From Mangrovimicrobium sp033283385 (lineage in GTDB: Bacteria; Pseudomonadota; Gammaproteobacteria; Pseudomonadales; Halieaceae): a stretch of DNA of 64,000 bases. The stretch lies in assembly GCA_033283385.1 (NCBI GenBank), contig JAWMQQ010000003.1, forward strand, positions 496,001-560,000, written 5' to 3'. The first letter of the stretch is position 1. The number at the start of each line of letters is the position of its first letter. Of the stretch, positions 42,439-50,627 are shown piece by piece. The notes beneath the pieces were generated by a model that saw only the letters and a program-made list of their open reading frames with translations, had not been told where the DNA came from and searched no databases. The position numbers and the translations under genes were made by a program.

Positions 42439-43452
42439 CTAGCCGGCGATGGGTGTCTTGCCCGGCTGGCCCGCTTCCTCGCGCACCAGTTTTGGCACCA
42501 GGTAGCCCGGCAGGCGTGCATGGATAGCCCGGTGCAGTTCCCGGGCGCGGCATTCTGCAACGTCGAAGTGCGCGGCGCCGCGAACCTTGTCCAGCAGGTG
42601 CAGGTAGTAGGGCAGTACTCCGGCGGAGAGCAAGGCCTCTGAGAGATCGACCAGGGCCTCTTCCGAATCGTTGACCCCGGCCAGCAGCACCGACTGGTTG
42701 AGTACGGTGATGCCGGCCTGGCGCAGGCGCTGGGCTGCGGCCGCGACGCCGGCGTCGATCTCGTTACCGTGGTTGGCGTGAATGACCATCACCGTATCGA
42801 GTCGCGGCCGGGTGATGGCGGCGACCAGGGCATCCGTCACCCGCGCGGGGATCACCACCGGCAGGCGGCTGTGCACCCGCAGGCGGGTGACATGTGGAAT
42901 TGCTGCGATCGCATCGACCAGCGCGGACAGTTGCGCGTCTCCGGGCATCAGCGGGTCGCCGCCGCTGAGTATCACCTCATTGACGCTGTCATCTGCGGCG
43001 ATTGCTGCAAGCGCATTGCGCCAGTCGCTGCTGGCGACCCGGTTGTCGGCGTAGGGAAAGTGGCGGCGGAAACAGTAGCGGCAGTTGATCGCGCAACCGC
43101 CGCTGACGATCAGCAGTGCGCGGCCGCGGTATTTGCGGATCACCCCGGGGCTGGCGTTGGCTGCGCCGGTCTCGCCCACCGGGTCCGCGTCAAAGCCCGG
43201 CACCTCCAGCAACTCGCTGCGCGAGGCCAGGACCTGCAGCAACAGCGGGTCGCGGGGATCACCGCGGCGCATGCGACGCACGAAGTCCCGCGGCACCTTG
43301 AGCGCGAAGTCCGCCGCCGCATCGACGCTCATGCCCACTGCTGCCGCGTCGAGCTCCAGCAGGCGCAGCAACTCCCCGCCGCTGCTGACGACATCGCGCA
43401 ACTGGCTCTGCCAGGTGTCGGGGCCGGCGATGGTCTGGGGTTCTGGGTTCAT
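42439..43452 (-). CDS. epmB: EF-P beta-lysylation protein (lysine 2,3-aminomutase)
   Basis: A 337-residue radical SAM, PLP enzyme that makes (R)-beta-lysine for EpmA to attach to elongation factor P. Motif CAINCRYCFRRHFPY (CxxxCxxC) near residue 120, SGGDPLM, and a later PYYLHLLDKVRGAAHF with the PLP-binding lysine of the family. EpmB is gammaproteobacterial, which supports the taxonomic call. Preceded by a tandem 19-bp repeat region at 43552-43627. Confidence 0.95.
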   Translation of the reverse strand: MNPEPQTIAGPDTWQSQLRDVVSSGGELLRLLELDAAAVGMSVDAAADFALKVPRDFVRRMRRGDPRDPLLLQVLASRSELLEVPGFDADPVGETGAANASPGVIRKYRGRALLIVSGGCAINCRYCFRRHFPYADNRVASSDWRNALAAIAADDSVNEVILSGGDPLMPGDAQLSALVDAIAAIPHVTRLRVHSRLPVVIPARVTDALVAAITRPRLDTVMVIHANHGNEIDAGVAAAAQRLRQAGITVLNQSVLLAGVNDSEEALVDLSEALLSAGVLPYYLHLLDKVRGAAHFDVAECRARELHRAIHARLPGYLVPKLVREEAGQPGKTPIAG

Positions 43453-43551
43453 TCGGATTCGGTGGCCGGAATGTTCCGGCGTGTGGTCGCGGCTGCAGGG
43501 TCACTCGCGCCCGTCGCTTCCGCGTGGCGGTGGCGAAGGCGGCGCGATTCT

Positions 43552-43627
43552 AGCAGAAGTCGTTGTTGTATGCAGAAGTCGATGTTGCATGCAGAAGCCG
43601 GTGTTGCGTGCAGAAGCCTGCGCCACA
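43552..43627. repeat. Four tandem copies of a 19-bp repeat
   Basis: Units start at about 43552, 43571, 43590 and 43609, each beginning TGCAGAAGtcg or a close variant (AGCAGAAGTCGTTGTTGTA, TGCAGAAGTCGATGTTGCA, TGCAGAAGCCGGTGTTGCG, and a diverged TGCAGAAGCCTGCGCCACA). Located between an acyltransferase gene and the epmB promoter region; on the minus strand it includes a TAGAAT that could be an epmB -10 box. Confidence 0.8.
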
Positions 43628-43648
43628 TGTGGGTGATCGGCCTCCGGG

Positions 43649-44533
43649 TCAGACGCGCAGGATGCGCCGCAGCAGTCCGTCTTCCTGCTGCAGGGCTACC
43701 CGAGCGACCAGCAGCTCGGCGATCTGTTTCTCCAGCTCGCTCGCGAGCTGGTCCCGCAGTTTCACCAGTTGCGCCTTCGCCGGCTGCCGCTTGCCGGCGT
43801 AGCGCGACAGGTCCATCGGCTTGCCGAAGCCCACCAGGCAGCGCTGGAGCTTGGGGAACAGCGAGTGCAGCATGCCCATCGGCAGCGGCACCAGCAGGTC
43901 GCGGCGCGTGTTCTCGTTGAGGATGCCCAGGCGGCGCAACACATGGCCCAGCACGGTGTCGGGCAGTTCCTCGCCGTCGAACAGGTAATCGTAGAACTCG
44001 TCGGGCCCGACCGTCGCCACCGGTACGATGGTGTAGCCGTGTCTTGCCGCCAGCCTGAGGAAACCGTAGCGCTCCTTCCACTGCAGCCGGTAGCGCTCGC
44101 GCTGGGGTTTGACCGATTCGTGGGCGCCGCCCGGGTAGAGCAGGATATCCTGGCGGGCTTCCATCAGCGCCTCGCACACGGCCGGGTGGCCCATCACCAG
44201 CCCGCGCGACAGCAGCTGGTCGCCGATCACGTCGGAGCTGAAAAATATCTTGTCCGCCATGGGCCGCGCGAAAATGCCCAGCTCGGCGAGCATCACCGGC
44301 CACAGCACAAAGGTGTCCAGGGCGAGAAAGGAGTGGTTGCCGATGAACAGCCGCGGGCCTGCGGGGATATTTTCCTCGCCGTAGACCACCGGCCGGAACA
44401 GCGCCTTCACCAGGCGGTATGTGAGGTCGGGTGAGGGGGCGTCGCCTGCCTTTACCGACAGCGCCATCTCGATATGCCGCGCCAGCCGTTTGCCGACCAG
44501 CGGTTGGTTGTCCCGATCGAGGAATCCCGCCAC
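43649..44533 (-). CDS. Lysophospholipid acyltransferase family protein
   Basis: A 294-residue membrane-associated acyltransferase (PlsC domain) from a GTG behind AGGAG. Catalytic motif GNHSFLALD (NHx5D) near residue 65, then LLYPGGAHES (the EGTR-like block II/III region) and a VPVATVGPDEFYDYLF segment typical of the TMEM68/DAGAT-like branch. Likely transfers acyl groups to glycerolipids or monoacylglycerol. The Ser/Thr after NH and five-residue spacing separate it from the housekeeping PlsC. Confidence 0.82.
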   Translation of the reverse strand: MAGFLDRDNQPLVGKRLARHIEMALSVKAGDAPSPDLTYRLVKALFRPVVYGEENIPAGPRLFIGNHSFLALDTFVLWPVMLAELGIFARPMADKIFFSSDVIGDQLLSRGLVMGHPAVCEALMEARQDILLYPGGAHESVKPQRERYRLQWKERYGFLRLAARHGYTIVPVATVGPDEFYDYLFDGEELPDTVLGHVLRRLGILNENTRRDLLVPLPMGMLHSLFPKLQRCLVGFGKPMDLSRYAGKRQPAKAQLVKLRDQLASELEKQIAELLVARVALQQEDGLLRRILRV

Positions 44534-44551
44534 TCCCCGTTCTCCTTTCTA

Positions 44552-45835
44552 TCAGCCGAGCTTGTCCCGCAGGCTGAAGAATAGCATGCCGGCCACCAGG
44601 CCAGGCCAACGCAGCAGGGTGCCGCCGGGAAAGCGGGGGGTGGGCACGCTGGCCATCACGTCGAAGCGTTCGGCGCTGCCGGAGATGGCCTCCGCGAGCA
44701 GCTTGCCGGCGAGGGTGGCGGTGGGCACGCCGTGGCCGGAGAAGCCCTGCGCGCAGAACACCTGGGAGGACAGCCGCGCGAAGTCCGGCATGCGGTTCAT
44801 GGTGATCGCCAGGGTGCCGCCCCAGCCGTAGTCGATGCGCGTGCCGGCGAGTTCCGGGTAGATGCGCAGCATGCGCTTGCGCACGAAGCTGCCGATGTCG
44901 GCGGGGAACTTGCGCGTGTAGGATTCGCCGCCGCCGAACAGCAGGCGGTTGTCCGCGGAGAGCTTCCAGTAGTTGATCACGAACAGGGTGTCGGACATCG
45001 ATACGTCGTCGCGGATCAGGCGACGCGCGAGGTCTTCCGGCAGCGGCTCCGTGGCCAGCATGAAATTGTTGATCGGCATGATGCGCCCCGCGGCGCGCGG
45101 TTCGAGATTCTCCAGGTAGCCGTTGCAGGCCAGTACCAGGTAGTCTGCCTGCACTTCGCCGTGGTCGGTCTTCACCCGCACGACGCCGCCCTCGTTGTAG
45201 CCCAGCACTCGGCTTTCCTCGAACAGCTGCACGCCGGCATCCGACGCCGCCTGCGCCAGCCCCAGGGCAAAATTCAGCGGGTGCAGGTGGCGCGCCCCCA
45301 TGTCCAGCAGGCCGCCGTGGAAGCCCACGCCGGAGGTCATCTGCGCCAGTTCGGCGGGGGCGATGTAGCGCGCCAGCTCGTAGCCGTAGACCTTCTGCAG
45401 GTGTTCCGCTTCTGCTTCCAGCTCAGCCTGTTCGCGGGCCTTGGCGGCCACGTGCAGGTTGCCGCTCTTCAGTTCGCAGTCGATGGCGTGTTTGTCGACC
45501 AGCCCGCAGACGGTGTCCACCGCCTCCAGGCCCAGCGCCCACAGCGCCTTTGCATGCTCCAGCCCGACCATTGCCTCCAGGCTGCCCTGGTCGACCCGCT
45601 GCCCGGTGGCGACATGGCCGCCGTTGCGCCCGGAGGCGCCCCAGCCGATACGGTTGGCCTCCAGCAGGGCGACGCTGTAGCCGCGTTCGCGCAGGTGGAG
45701 CGCGGTGGACAGGCCGGTGTAGCCGCCGCCGACGATGCACACATCCGCGCGCAACTCGCCCTGCAGGCGGGGGAATGACAGCTGCTGGTTGGCCGAAGCC
45801 GCGTACCAGGAATCGGGGTGGGAGCTCTCTTGCAT
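44552..45835 (-). CDS. puuB: FAD-dependent amine oxidase, PuuB-like
   Basis: A 427-residue flavoprotein of the DAO/glycine oxidase fold: DVCIVGGGYTGLSTALHL is the FAD dinucleotide motif, GWGASGRNGGHVATGQR is characteristic of gamma-glutamylputrescine oxidase relatives, and AQGFSGHGVPTATLAGK is the C-terminal FAD motif. It would oxidise gamma-glutamylputrescine or a similar glutamylated amine. Divergent from a PuuA-like glutamine synthetase, the enzyme that makes that substrate; 125 bases between starts. Confidence 0.85.
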   Translation of the reverse strand: MQESSHPDSWYAASANQQLSFPRLQGELRADVCIVGGGYTGLSTALHLRERGYSVALLEANRIGWGASGRNGGHVATGQRVDQGSLEAMVGLEHAKALWALGLEAVDTVCGLVDKHAIDCELKSGNLHVAAKAREQAELEAEAEHLQKVYGYELARYIAPAELAQMTSGVGFHGGLLDMGARHLHPLNFALGLAQAASDAGVQLFEESRVLGYNEGGVVRVKTDHGEVQADYLVLACNGYLENLEPRAAGRIMPINNFMLATEPLPEDLARRLIRDDVSMSDTLFVINYWKLSADNRLLFGGGESYTRKFPADIGSFVRKRMLRIYPELAGTRIDYGWGGTLAITMNRMPDFARLSSQVFCAQGFSGHGVPTATLAGKLLAEAISGSAERFDVMASVPTPRFPGGTLLRWPGLVAGMLFFSLRDKLG

Positions 45836-45960
45836 AGGCGGATAATAGCGTTTCGGCTGGCCCGCTGGTCATAACACCTTCGGGTTAAGGTTCCGGCAAA
45901 GCCCTTGATGCGCCCCGGTTTCGCCGCGATACTGAATCATCGCAGCAACGTGAATCCTTT

Positions 45961-47310
45961 ATGAGTACCAATTTACAAGTCATCCAGGACTGGCTCAAGA
46001 AGCACCAGATCTCCGAAGTGGAGGTGTTGGTGCCGGACATGACCGGCAACGCCCGCGGCAAGTTCGTTCCCGCCCACCAGTTCCTGAGCATGGGTGAACC
46101 CAAACTCCCCGAGAGTATCCTGGTGCAGAGTGTCACCGGCGAATACTGCGACGAGCACTGGGAGCTGGTTGAGCCCACTGACGCCGACATGGTGCTCCAC
46201 CCCGACATCAGCGCGATGCGCCTGGTGCCCTGGGCCCGCGAACCCACCGCCCAGATCATTCACGACCCCTACAACATGCGCGGCGAGCCGCACCCGCTGT
46301 CCACCCGCAACGTGTTGCGCAAGGTGCTGGACCTGTACGCTGCAGAGGGCCTGGTGCCGGTAGTGGCGCCGGAGGTGGAGTTCTACCTCGTTGCCCGCAA
46401 CCTCGACCCGGACTACGTGCTGGAGCCACCCAGCGGCCGCTCCGGCCGCCGCGAGACCTCGCGCCTGTCCTACAGCATCGACGCCGTCGCCGAATTCGAG
46501 GACTTCGTCGAGGACATGTACGACTACGCCGAGATGCAGGAACTGGCGGTGGACACGCTGATCCACGAGAACGGCGCCGCGCAGATGGAGATCAACTTCC
46601 TGCATGGCGACGCGCTGTCGCTGGCCGACCAGGTGTTTACCTTCAAGCGCACCGTGCGCGAGACCGCCCACAAGCACGGCGTCTACGCCACGTTCATGGC
46701 AAAGCCGATGCAAAACGACGCCGGTTCTGCCCTGCACATACACCAGAGCATCGTCCGCGCCGATAATGGCGAGAACATCTTCGCCGACGCCAAGGGCAAC
46801 CACACGCCGGAGTTTCTCTCCTACATCGCGGGCCTGCAGCACTACACGCCGGAGCTGATCGCTTTCTACGCGCCCAACGTGAATTCCTACCGGCGCCTGG
46901 CCCCCGACATCGCGGCGCCAATCAACGTCAACTGGGGGGTGGGCAATCGCACCACCGCGTTCCGCGTGCCGGAATCCGGCCCCGCGGCGACCCGGGTGGA
47001 AAACCGTTTCCCCGGCGCCGACGCCAACCCCTACCTGGCCTTCGCCGCCACCCTGGCCTCCGGCTACCTCGGCATGCGCCGCGGCCTGCAGCCCTCCGCG
47101 CCCCACCAGGGCACCGCCAACGAGGACGAAGTGGAGGTGGCGCGCACACTGGAGGAGGGCCTGCGCACGCTGGGCAGTTCGCCCGAAGTGCGCGAAGTGT
47201 TCGGCAGCCTGTTCCTCAAGGCATTCGCCGCGGTCAAGCGCGACGAGTTCGAGGAGTTCAACCGGGTCATCTCGTCGTGGGAGCGCGAACACCTGCTGCT
47301 GCAGGTCTGA
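45961..47310 (+). CDS. puuA: Glutamine synthetase family protein, PuuA-like (gamma-glutamylpolyamine synthetase)
   Basis: A 449-residue ligase. Beta-grasp start (EVEVLVPDMTGNARGKFVPA) then the catalytic barrel with EVEFYL, HENGAAQMEINF, GSALHIHQS, NSYRRLAP, NRTTAFRVP, and RVENRFPGADANPYLAFAA. It lacks the adenylylation loop tyrosine expected in housekeeping GlnA. Paired divergently with a PuuB-like oxidase, it most likely glutamylates putrescine or another amine. Later pathway genes (puuC, puuD) are not in the window. Confidence 0.88.
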   Translation: MSTNLQVIQDWLKKHQISEVEVLVPDMTGNARGKFVPAHQFLSMGEPKLPESILVQSVTGEYCDEHWELVEPTDADMVLHPDISAMRLVPWAREPTAQIIHDPYNMRGEPHPLSTRNVLRKVLDLYAAEGLVPVVAPEVEFYLVARNLDPDYVLEPPSGRSGRRETSRLSYSIDAVAEFEDFVEDMYDYAEMQELAVDTLIHENGAAQMEINFLHGDALSLADQVFTFKRTVRETAHKHGVYATFMAKPMQNDAGSALHIHQSIVRADNGENIFADAKGNHTPEFLSYIAGLQHYTPELIAFYAPNVNSYRRLAPDIAAPINVNWGVGNRTTAFRVPESGPAATRVENRFPGADANPYLAFAATLASGYLGMRRGLQPSAPHQGTANEDEVEVARTLEEGLRTLGSSPEVREVFGSLFLKAFAAVKRDEFEEFNRVISSWEREHLLLQV

Positions 47311-47332
47311 GCGATAACGCGGCGAAAACGGC

Positions 47333-48208
47333 ATGGGAGAGCGCGGCACGATCTTTGGCAGTAGCACACGCTACAAACTGTTCACCGCGCTCAAGTACCT
47401 GGTCTACCTCCTGCTGGCGTTCAACTGCTGGCTGTTCCTGCAGGAGGAGCTGACCGCCCTCGACTACACCTTCGTCGACGGCTTCGACTGGTCGCAGGTG
47501 ATCCAGGTGTTCTCCGCCACCATCGACACCGCCGCCTGGCTGCTCCTGTTGATCCTGTTCGAGCTGGAAACCTCGGTGCTGGACGACAGCCGCATTCACG
47601 GCGCGGTGAAGTGGCTGCTGCACGGGGTGCGCCTGGTCTGCTACGTCGCCGTCTTTTACGCCTTCACCGGCTATTACTCGGAGCTGGACGCGCTCTACCA
47701 GGTGACCCCTCTCGCGGACTTTAGCGCCTGCCAGCACCTCGGCGAGCAGCTCTCGGTGCTGGTGGACCTCGACGAGTACGCACCCCTGGGCGCCACCAAC
47801 TGCGCCGCCCTCGGCAGCGAACTCTTCCGCCTCAACGGTTTTTCCATCATCGCCGATGCCGACACCCTGCACAGCGCGCGCCTGCTGGCCTGGACCGACG
47901 TATTCAACGCGGCGGCCTGGCTGCTGGTGGTGATCGTACTGGAGGTGGAGGTGCGCCTGCAGCTGCGCGGCGAATTGTCCGTCGGCACGCTGCATGTGAT
48001 GCGCGTGCTCAAGTTCATCATCTACGGCACACTGTTTGTCGCCGCCGCCTACTGGGGCTACGCGGGAGACTTCCTCGACTTCTGGGATGCCTTCCTCTGG
48101 CTGTTCGCCTTCATCTTCATCGAGATGAATGTGTTTGAATGGCAGTATGAAACCACGCACCCCGAGCCCGGGCAGGACCCCGGCCAACTGCACACAGGCA
48201 CCGCCTGA
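47333..48208 (+). CDS. Six-helix membrane protein of unknown function
   Basis: A 291-residue protein with six predicted helices. Three of them share a pattern of Asp/Asn, Ala-rich, Trp, hydrophobic run, then Glu-x-Glu/Asn: DTAAWLLLLILFELE, FNAAAWLLVVIVLEVEV and DAFLWLFAFIFIEMNV. This suggests internal duplication with acidic residues near the membrane edge. No family recognised. Starts 23 bases after the PuuA-like gene and 19 bases before mtnA, so it is probably in a transcript with one or both. Confidence 0.8.
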   Translation: MGERGTIFGSSTRYKLFTALKYLVYLLLAFNCWLFLQEELTALDYTFVDGFDWSQVIQVFSATIDTAAWLLLLILFELETSVLDDSRIHGAVKWLLHGVRLVCYVAVFYAFTGYYSELDALYQVTPLADFSACQHLGEQLSVLVDLDEYAPLGATNCAALGSELFRLNGFSIIADADTLHSARLLAWTDVFNAAAWLLVVIVLEVEVRLQLRGELSVGTLHVMRVLKFIIYGTLFVAAAYWGYAGDFLDFWDAFLWLFAFIFIEMNVFEWQYETTHPEPGQDPGQLHTGTA

Positions 48209-48226
48209 ACCTGGAGCACGCACGCC

Positions 48227-49321
48227 ATGGCCGATGACGAGGCCCTCGCCAGCCTGCGGCTGGACTCGCAAGGCGCGGTAGAGATCATCGACCAGACCCT
48301 GCTACCCCACGCGCTGCACCGGGTGCAGCTCGAATCACTGGAAGACTACTGTCACGCCATCCGCTGGATGCAGGTGCGCGGCGCGCCGTTGATCGGCATT
48401 ACCGCTGCCTTCGGCCTGGCCCACGCCCTCGCGGACGACCCCTCCGACGCCTCGCTTGCAGCTGCGGGCGCGGCCCTGCTCGCCACCAGGCCGACAGCGG
48501 TCAACCTGCGCTGGGCACTGGAACAGGTGGAGTCGGCTGTTGAGCCGCTGCCACTGGAGCAGCGCGCGGCGGCTGCGCGCCGCCGCGCCATCGACCTGCG
48601 CAGCGCCGAGATCGCCAGCTGCGATGCCATCGGCGAGTACGGGCTGGAACTGCTGCGCGAGATCGCCGCGCAAAGTGGCACTTCCGCGGAGCGGCCCCTG
48701 CAGGTAATGACGCACTGCAACGCTGGCCGCCTCGCCACAATCCACTGGGGAACGGCGCTGGCGCCGGTCTACAAGGCCCACGCCGCCGGCCTGCCGCTGC
48801 ACGTCTGGGTGTCCGAGACACGCCCGCGCAACCAGGGCACCCACCTTACCGCCTGGGAACTGCAACAGGCGGGCGTGCCCTGCACCGTGGTGGCGGACAA
48901 CAGCTGCGGGCAATTGATGCGCGAGGGCCGGGTCGACTGCGTGATCGTCGGCTCCGACCGCACTGCCGCCAACGGCGATGTCTGCAACAAGGTGGGCACC
49001 TACCTCAAAGCACTGGCCGCCGCTGACAACGGGGTGCCTTTCTATGTCGCCCTGCCTGCCTCGACACTGGACTGGCGCTGCGCTACCGGCGAGGAAATCC
49101 CCATCGAGGAGCGCGACGCGGACGAAGTGCTGTCCGTGGCGGGCCTGGATGCGGACGGCGAGGGCCGATTGGTGCGACTGGCGGCGGCGGACACCCGCGC
49201 GGCCAACCCGGCCTTCGACGTGACGCCGGCGCGGCTGGTCCGGGCGCTGGTTACCGAGTACGGCGTATTCGAGCCCAGCCTCGCCGGACTGGCGCCGCTA
49301 CGGCAAATGGTGCTTGGCTAG
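48227..49321 (+). CDS. mtnA: S-methyl-5-thioribose-1-phosphate isomerase
   Basis: A 364-residue isomerase of the methionine salvage pathway, converting MTR-1-P to MTRu-1-P. Seen: MQVRGAPLIGITAAFG, MTHCNAGRLATIHWGTAL with the catalytic Cys, ETRPRNQGTHLTAWEL, and VGSDRTAANGDVCNKVGTY with the catalytic Asp. GGAG lies before the ATG. No mtnB/C/D or MTA phosphorylase genes are nearby. Confidence 0.95.
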   Translation: MADDEALASLRLDSQGAVEIIDQTLLPHALHRVQLESLEDYCHAIRWMQVRGAPLIGITAAFGLAHALADDPSDASLAAAGAALLATRPTAVNLRWALEQVESAVEPLPLEQRAAAARRRAIDLRSAEIASCDAIGEYGLELLREIAAQSGTSAERPLQVMTHCNAGRLATIHWGTALAPVYKAHAAGLPLHVWVSETRPRNQGTHLTAWELQQAGVPCTVVADNSCGQLMREGRVDCVIVGSDRTAANGDVCNKVGTYLKALAAADNGVPFYVALPASTLDWRCATGEEIPIEERDADEVLSVAGLDADGEGRLVRLAAADTRAANPAFDVTPARLVRALVTEYGVFEPSLAGLAPLRQMVLG

Positions 49322-49357
49322 GATTCGGGGAAAAATACAGGGGTGTGCGAAATGATG

Positions 49358-49401
49358 GCCGCCGGTGTTGCCGGCGGCGGGATGACCGGGTGGAAACCCG
49401 G
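49358..49401. other. Two tandem GC-rich hairpins between convergent genes
   Basis: GCCGCCGG-TGTTG-CCGGCGGC (49358-49378) followed by CCGGGT-GGAA-ACCCGG (49386-49401). No T-tract on either side, so a Rho-independent terminator is possible only in a weak form. They lie between mtnA (plus) and a small acidic gene (minus). Confidence 0.6.
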
Positions 49402-49413
49402 CCGGACGGGGAA

Positions 49414-49629
49414 CTAGAAGTCGTCCAGTTCCAGGTCGTAGTAGCCCAGCTCTTCCCGCAGGCGCTTTTCTTCCAGGCGCTGCTCCGCGCGGCGGCGTTT
49501 TTCCGCCAGGCGCTGCTTGTCGGTCGTGGTGGGCGAGATTTCATCGATATCGTCTTCGGACATATCGCTGAAAATCGGTTCGAAAATATCGTCGAGGGAG
49601 TCCGAGGATTCCTGGCTGCGCTCTCCCAT
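49414..49629 (-). CDS. Small acidic, coiled-coil protein (possible PA3496-like)
   Basis: 71 residues. An acidic N-terminal half (SDSLDDIFEPIFSDMSEDD) is followed by a strongly charged helix KRRRAEQRLEEKRLREELG and an acidic C-terminus (YYDLELDDF). The start has an almost perfect ribosome site GGGAGGTGAT six bases before ATG, which argues for a real, well-translated gene. The R-rich helix plus acidic tail recalls the PA3496 family of putative envelope-integrity proteins, but I am not certain of that assignment. Confidence 0.7.
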   Translation of the reverse strand: MGERSQESSDSLDDIFEPIFSDMSEDDIDEISPTTTDKQRLAEKRRRAEQRLEEKRLREELGYYDLELDDF

Positions 49630-49958
49630 AAATCACCTCCCGATGATTTACATCCAACAAGATTACACACGGCAGAAAGTAAGCCTGCCTTAGCGCGGAG
49701 TAAATCAAAAAAGCTGTTTTTTGGCGAATACTTTTTGGAGGTGAAAAGTGCACAGATTTAGCGGTTAAAAGTGCACATAAAGCGGGCGGCCCGCCGCCTT
49801 CCATGGCGATCCCTGACCTGCCTGCAACGTCCCTGTCGCACCCATCCTGGAGGTCCTTCCGGGCGGGCCGCCCGCAAAGTAGTAATAGCAATCGGCGTGC
49901 CAGCCTGAAACCGGCGCCCAGACGGCAAAATCGACGCTTTTCGGTGTTTTTGGGCGCT
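49630..49958. other. 329-bp intergenic stretch with direct repeats and a GC-rich palindrome
   Basis: Two 15-bp direct repeats, GGTGAAAAGTGCACA (49740-49754) and GGTTAAAAGTGCACA (49763-49777), 23 bases apart, then a 14-bp inverted repeat GCGGGCGGCCCGCC (49782-49795) / GGCGGGCCGCCCGC (49862-49875) with a 66-base loop. Direct GTGCACTTTT repeats of this type occur at the ends of some IS elements, so an IS relic is possible. No transposase is seen. Confidence 0.55.
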
Positions 49959-50492
49959 TTACAGCGCGTCCGGACGCGTCCAGCCCGCGGCTGCGAGCTT
50001 TGCGACGATCTCTGCCGCCACCGCTTCCGGCCCGGCCGCGTCCGCATCCACGGTGAGGTCTGCGTAGCGCTCATACAGGGGCGTGCGCTCTGCGAACACC
50101 TCGGCGTAACCCATCGCGGTATCCGAGGCGATGCCCCGCGGCGGCGCGGCCGCCACCCGCTCGACCAGCGCCGGCAACCCGGCGCGCAGGTAGACCACCG
50201 GCCCCAGCGACTTCAGCCGCGCCATCGCCGCCGGGCTGTAAACCACACTGCCGCCGGTGGCGACGACTGCGCGATCCAGTGGCAGCGTCAGCAGCACCTC
50301 CTCCTCCGCCTGCCGCAGGTAGCGATAGCCCCGGGCCTGCAGGATCTCCTCCAGGGTCGCGCCCTCGCGCACCTGGATATCGAGGTCGGTATCGGCGAAC
50401 CGGAGCCCGGTGAGCTTGGCCAGCAGTACGCCGACGCTGCTCTTGCCGGCGCCGGGCATGCCGATCAGGCTGATACAACTGTTCTGGTTCAT
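49959..50492 (-). CDS. Shikimate kinase paralogue
   Basis: A 177-residue P-loop kinase from the ATG at 50490-50492. Walker A GMPGAGKSSVG, ADTDLDIQ (shikimate kinase DTD box), then VVATGGSVVYSPAAM and ERTPLYERYADLTVD. The usual substrate-binding Gly-Gly-Gly of AroK is GGS here, and the lid arginine region is RGIAS. This variant family exists beside AroK in several bacteria, so it may not be the pathway enzyme. Divergent from the GcvT-family gene. Confidence 0.82.
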   Translation of the reverse strand: MNQNSCISLIGMPGAGKSSVGVLLAKLTGLRFADTDLDIQVREGATLEEILQARGYRYLRQAEEEVLLTLPLDRAVVATGGSVVYSPAAMARLKSLGPVVYLRAGLPALVERVAAAPPRGIASDTAMGYAEVFAERTPLYERYADLTVDADAAGPEAVAAEIVAKLAAAGWTRPDAL

Positions 50493-50627
50493 GGAATCCC
50501 GGGGGCGTGCGCAACAGGGGTGATCCCGGGCATTATCCGGCAAGCGATCCCGGCCCGCCAGCGCGCGGGTTGCGACAGCGACGGGCTGTGGTTAGAGTGG
50601 CGCATCCCCACCAGCCGAGCGATCCCC

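Noticed and set aside
43552..43627. CRISPR array
   Set aside because: The 19-bp units are directly adjacent with no unique spacers.
50493..50627. Glycine riboswitch ahead of gcvT
   Set aside because: The 135-base interval is shared with a divergent gene and lacks the paired glycine-aptamer core I would expect.
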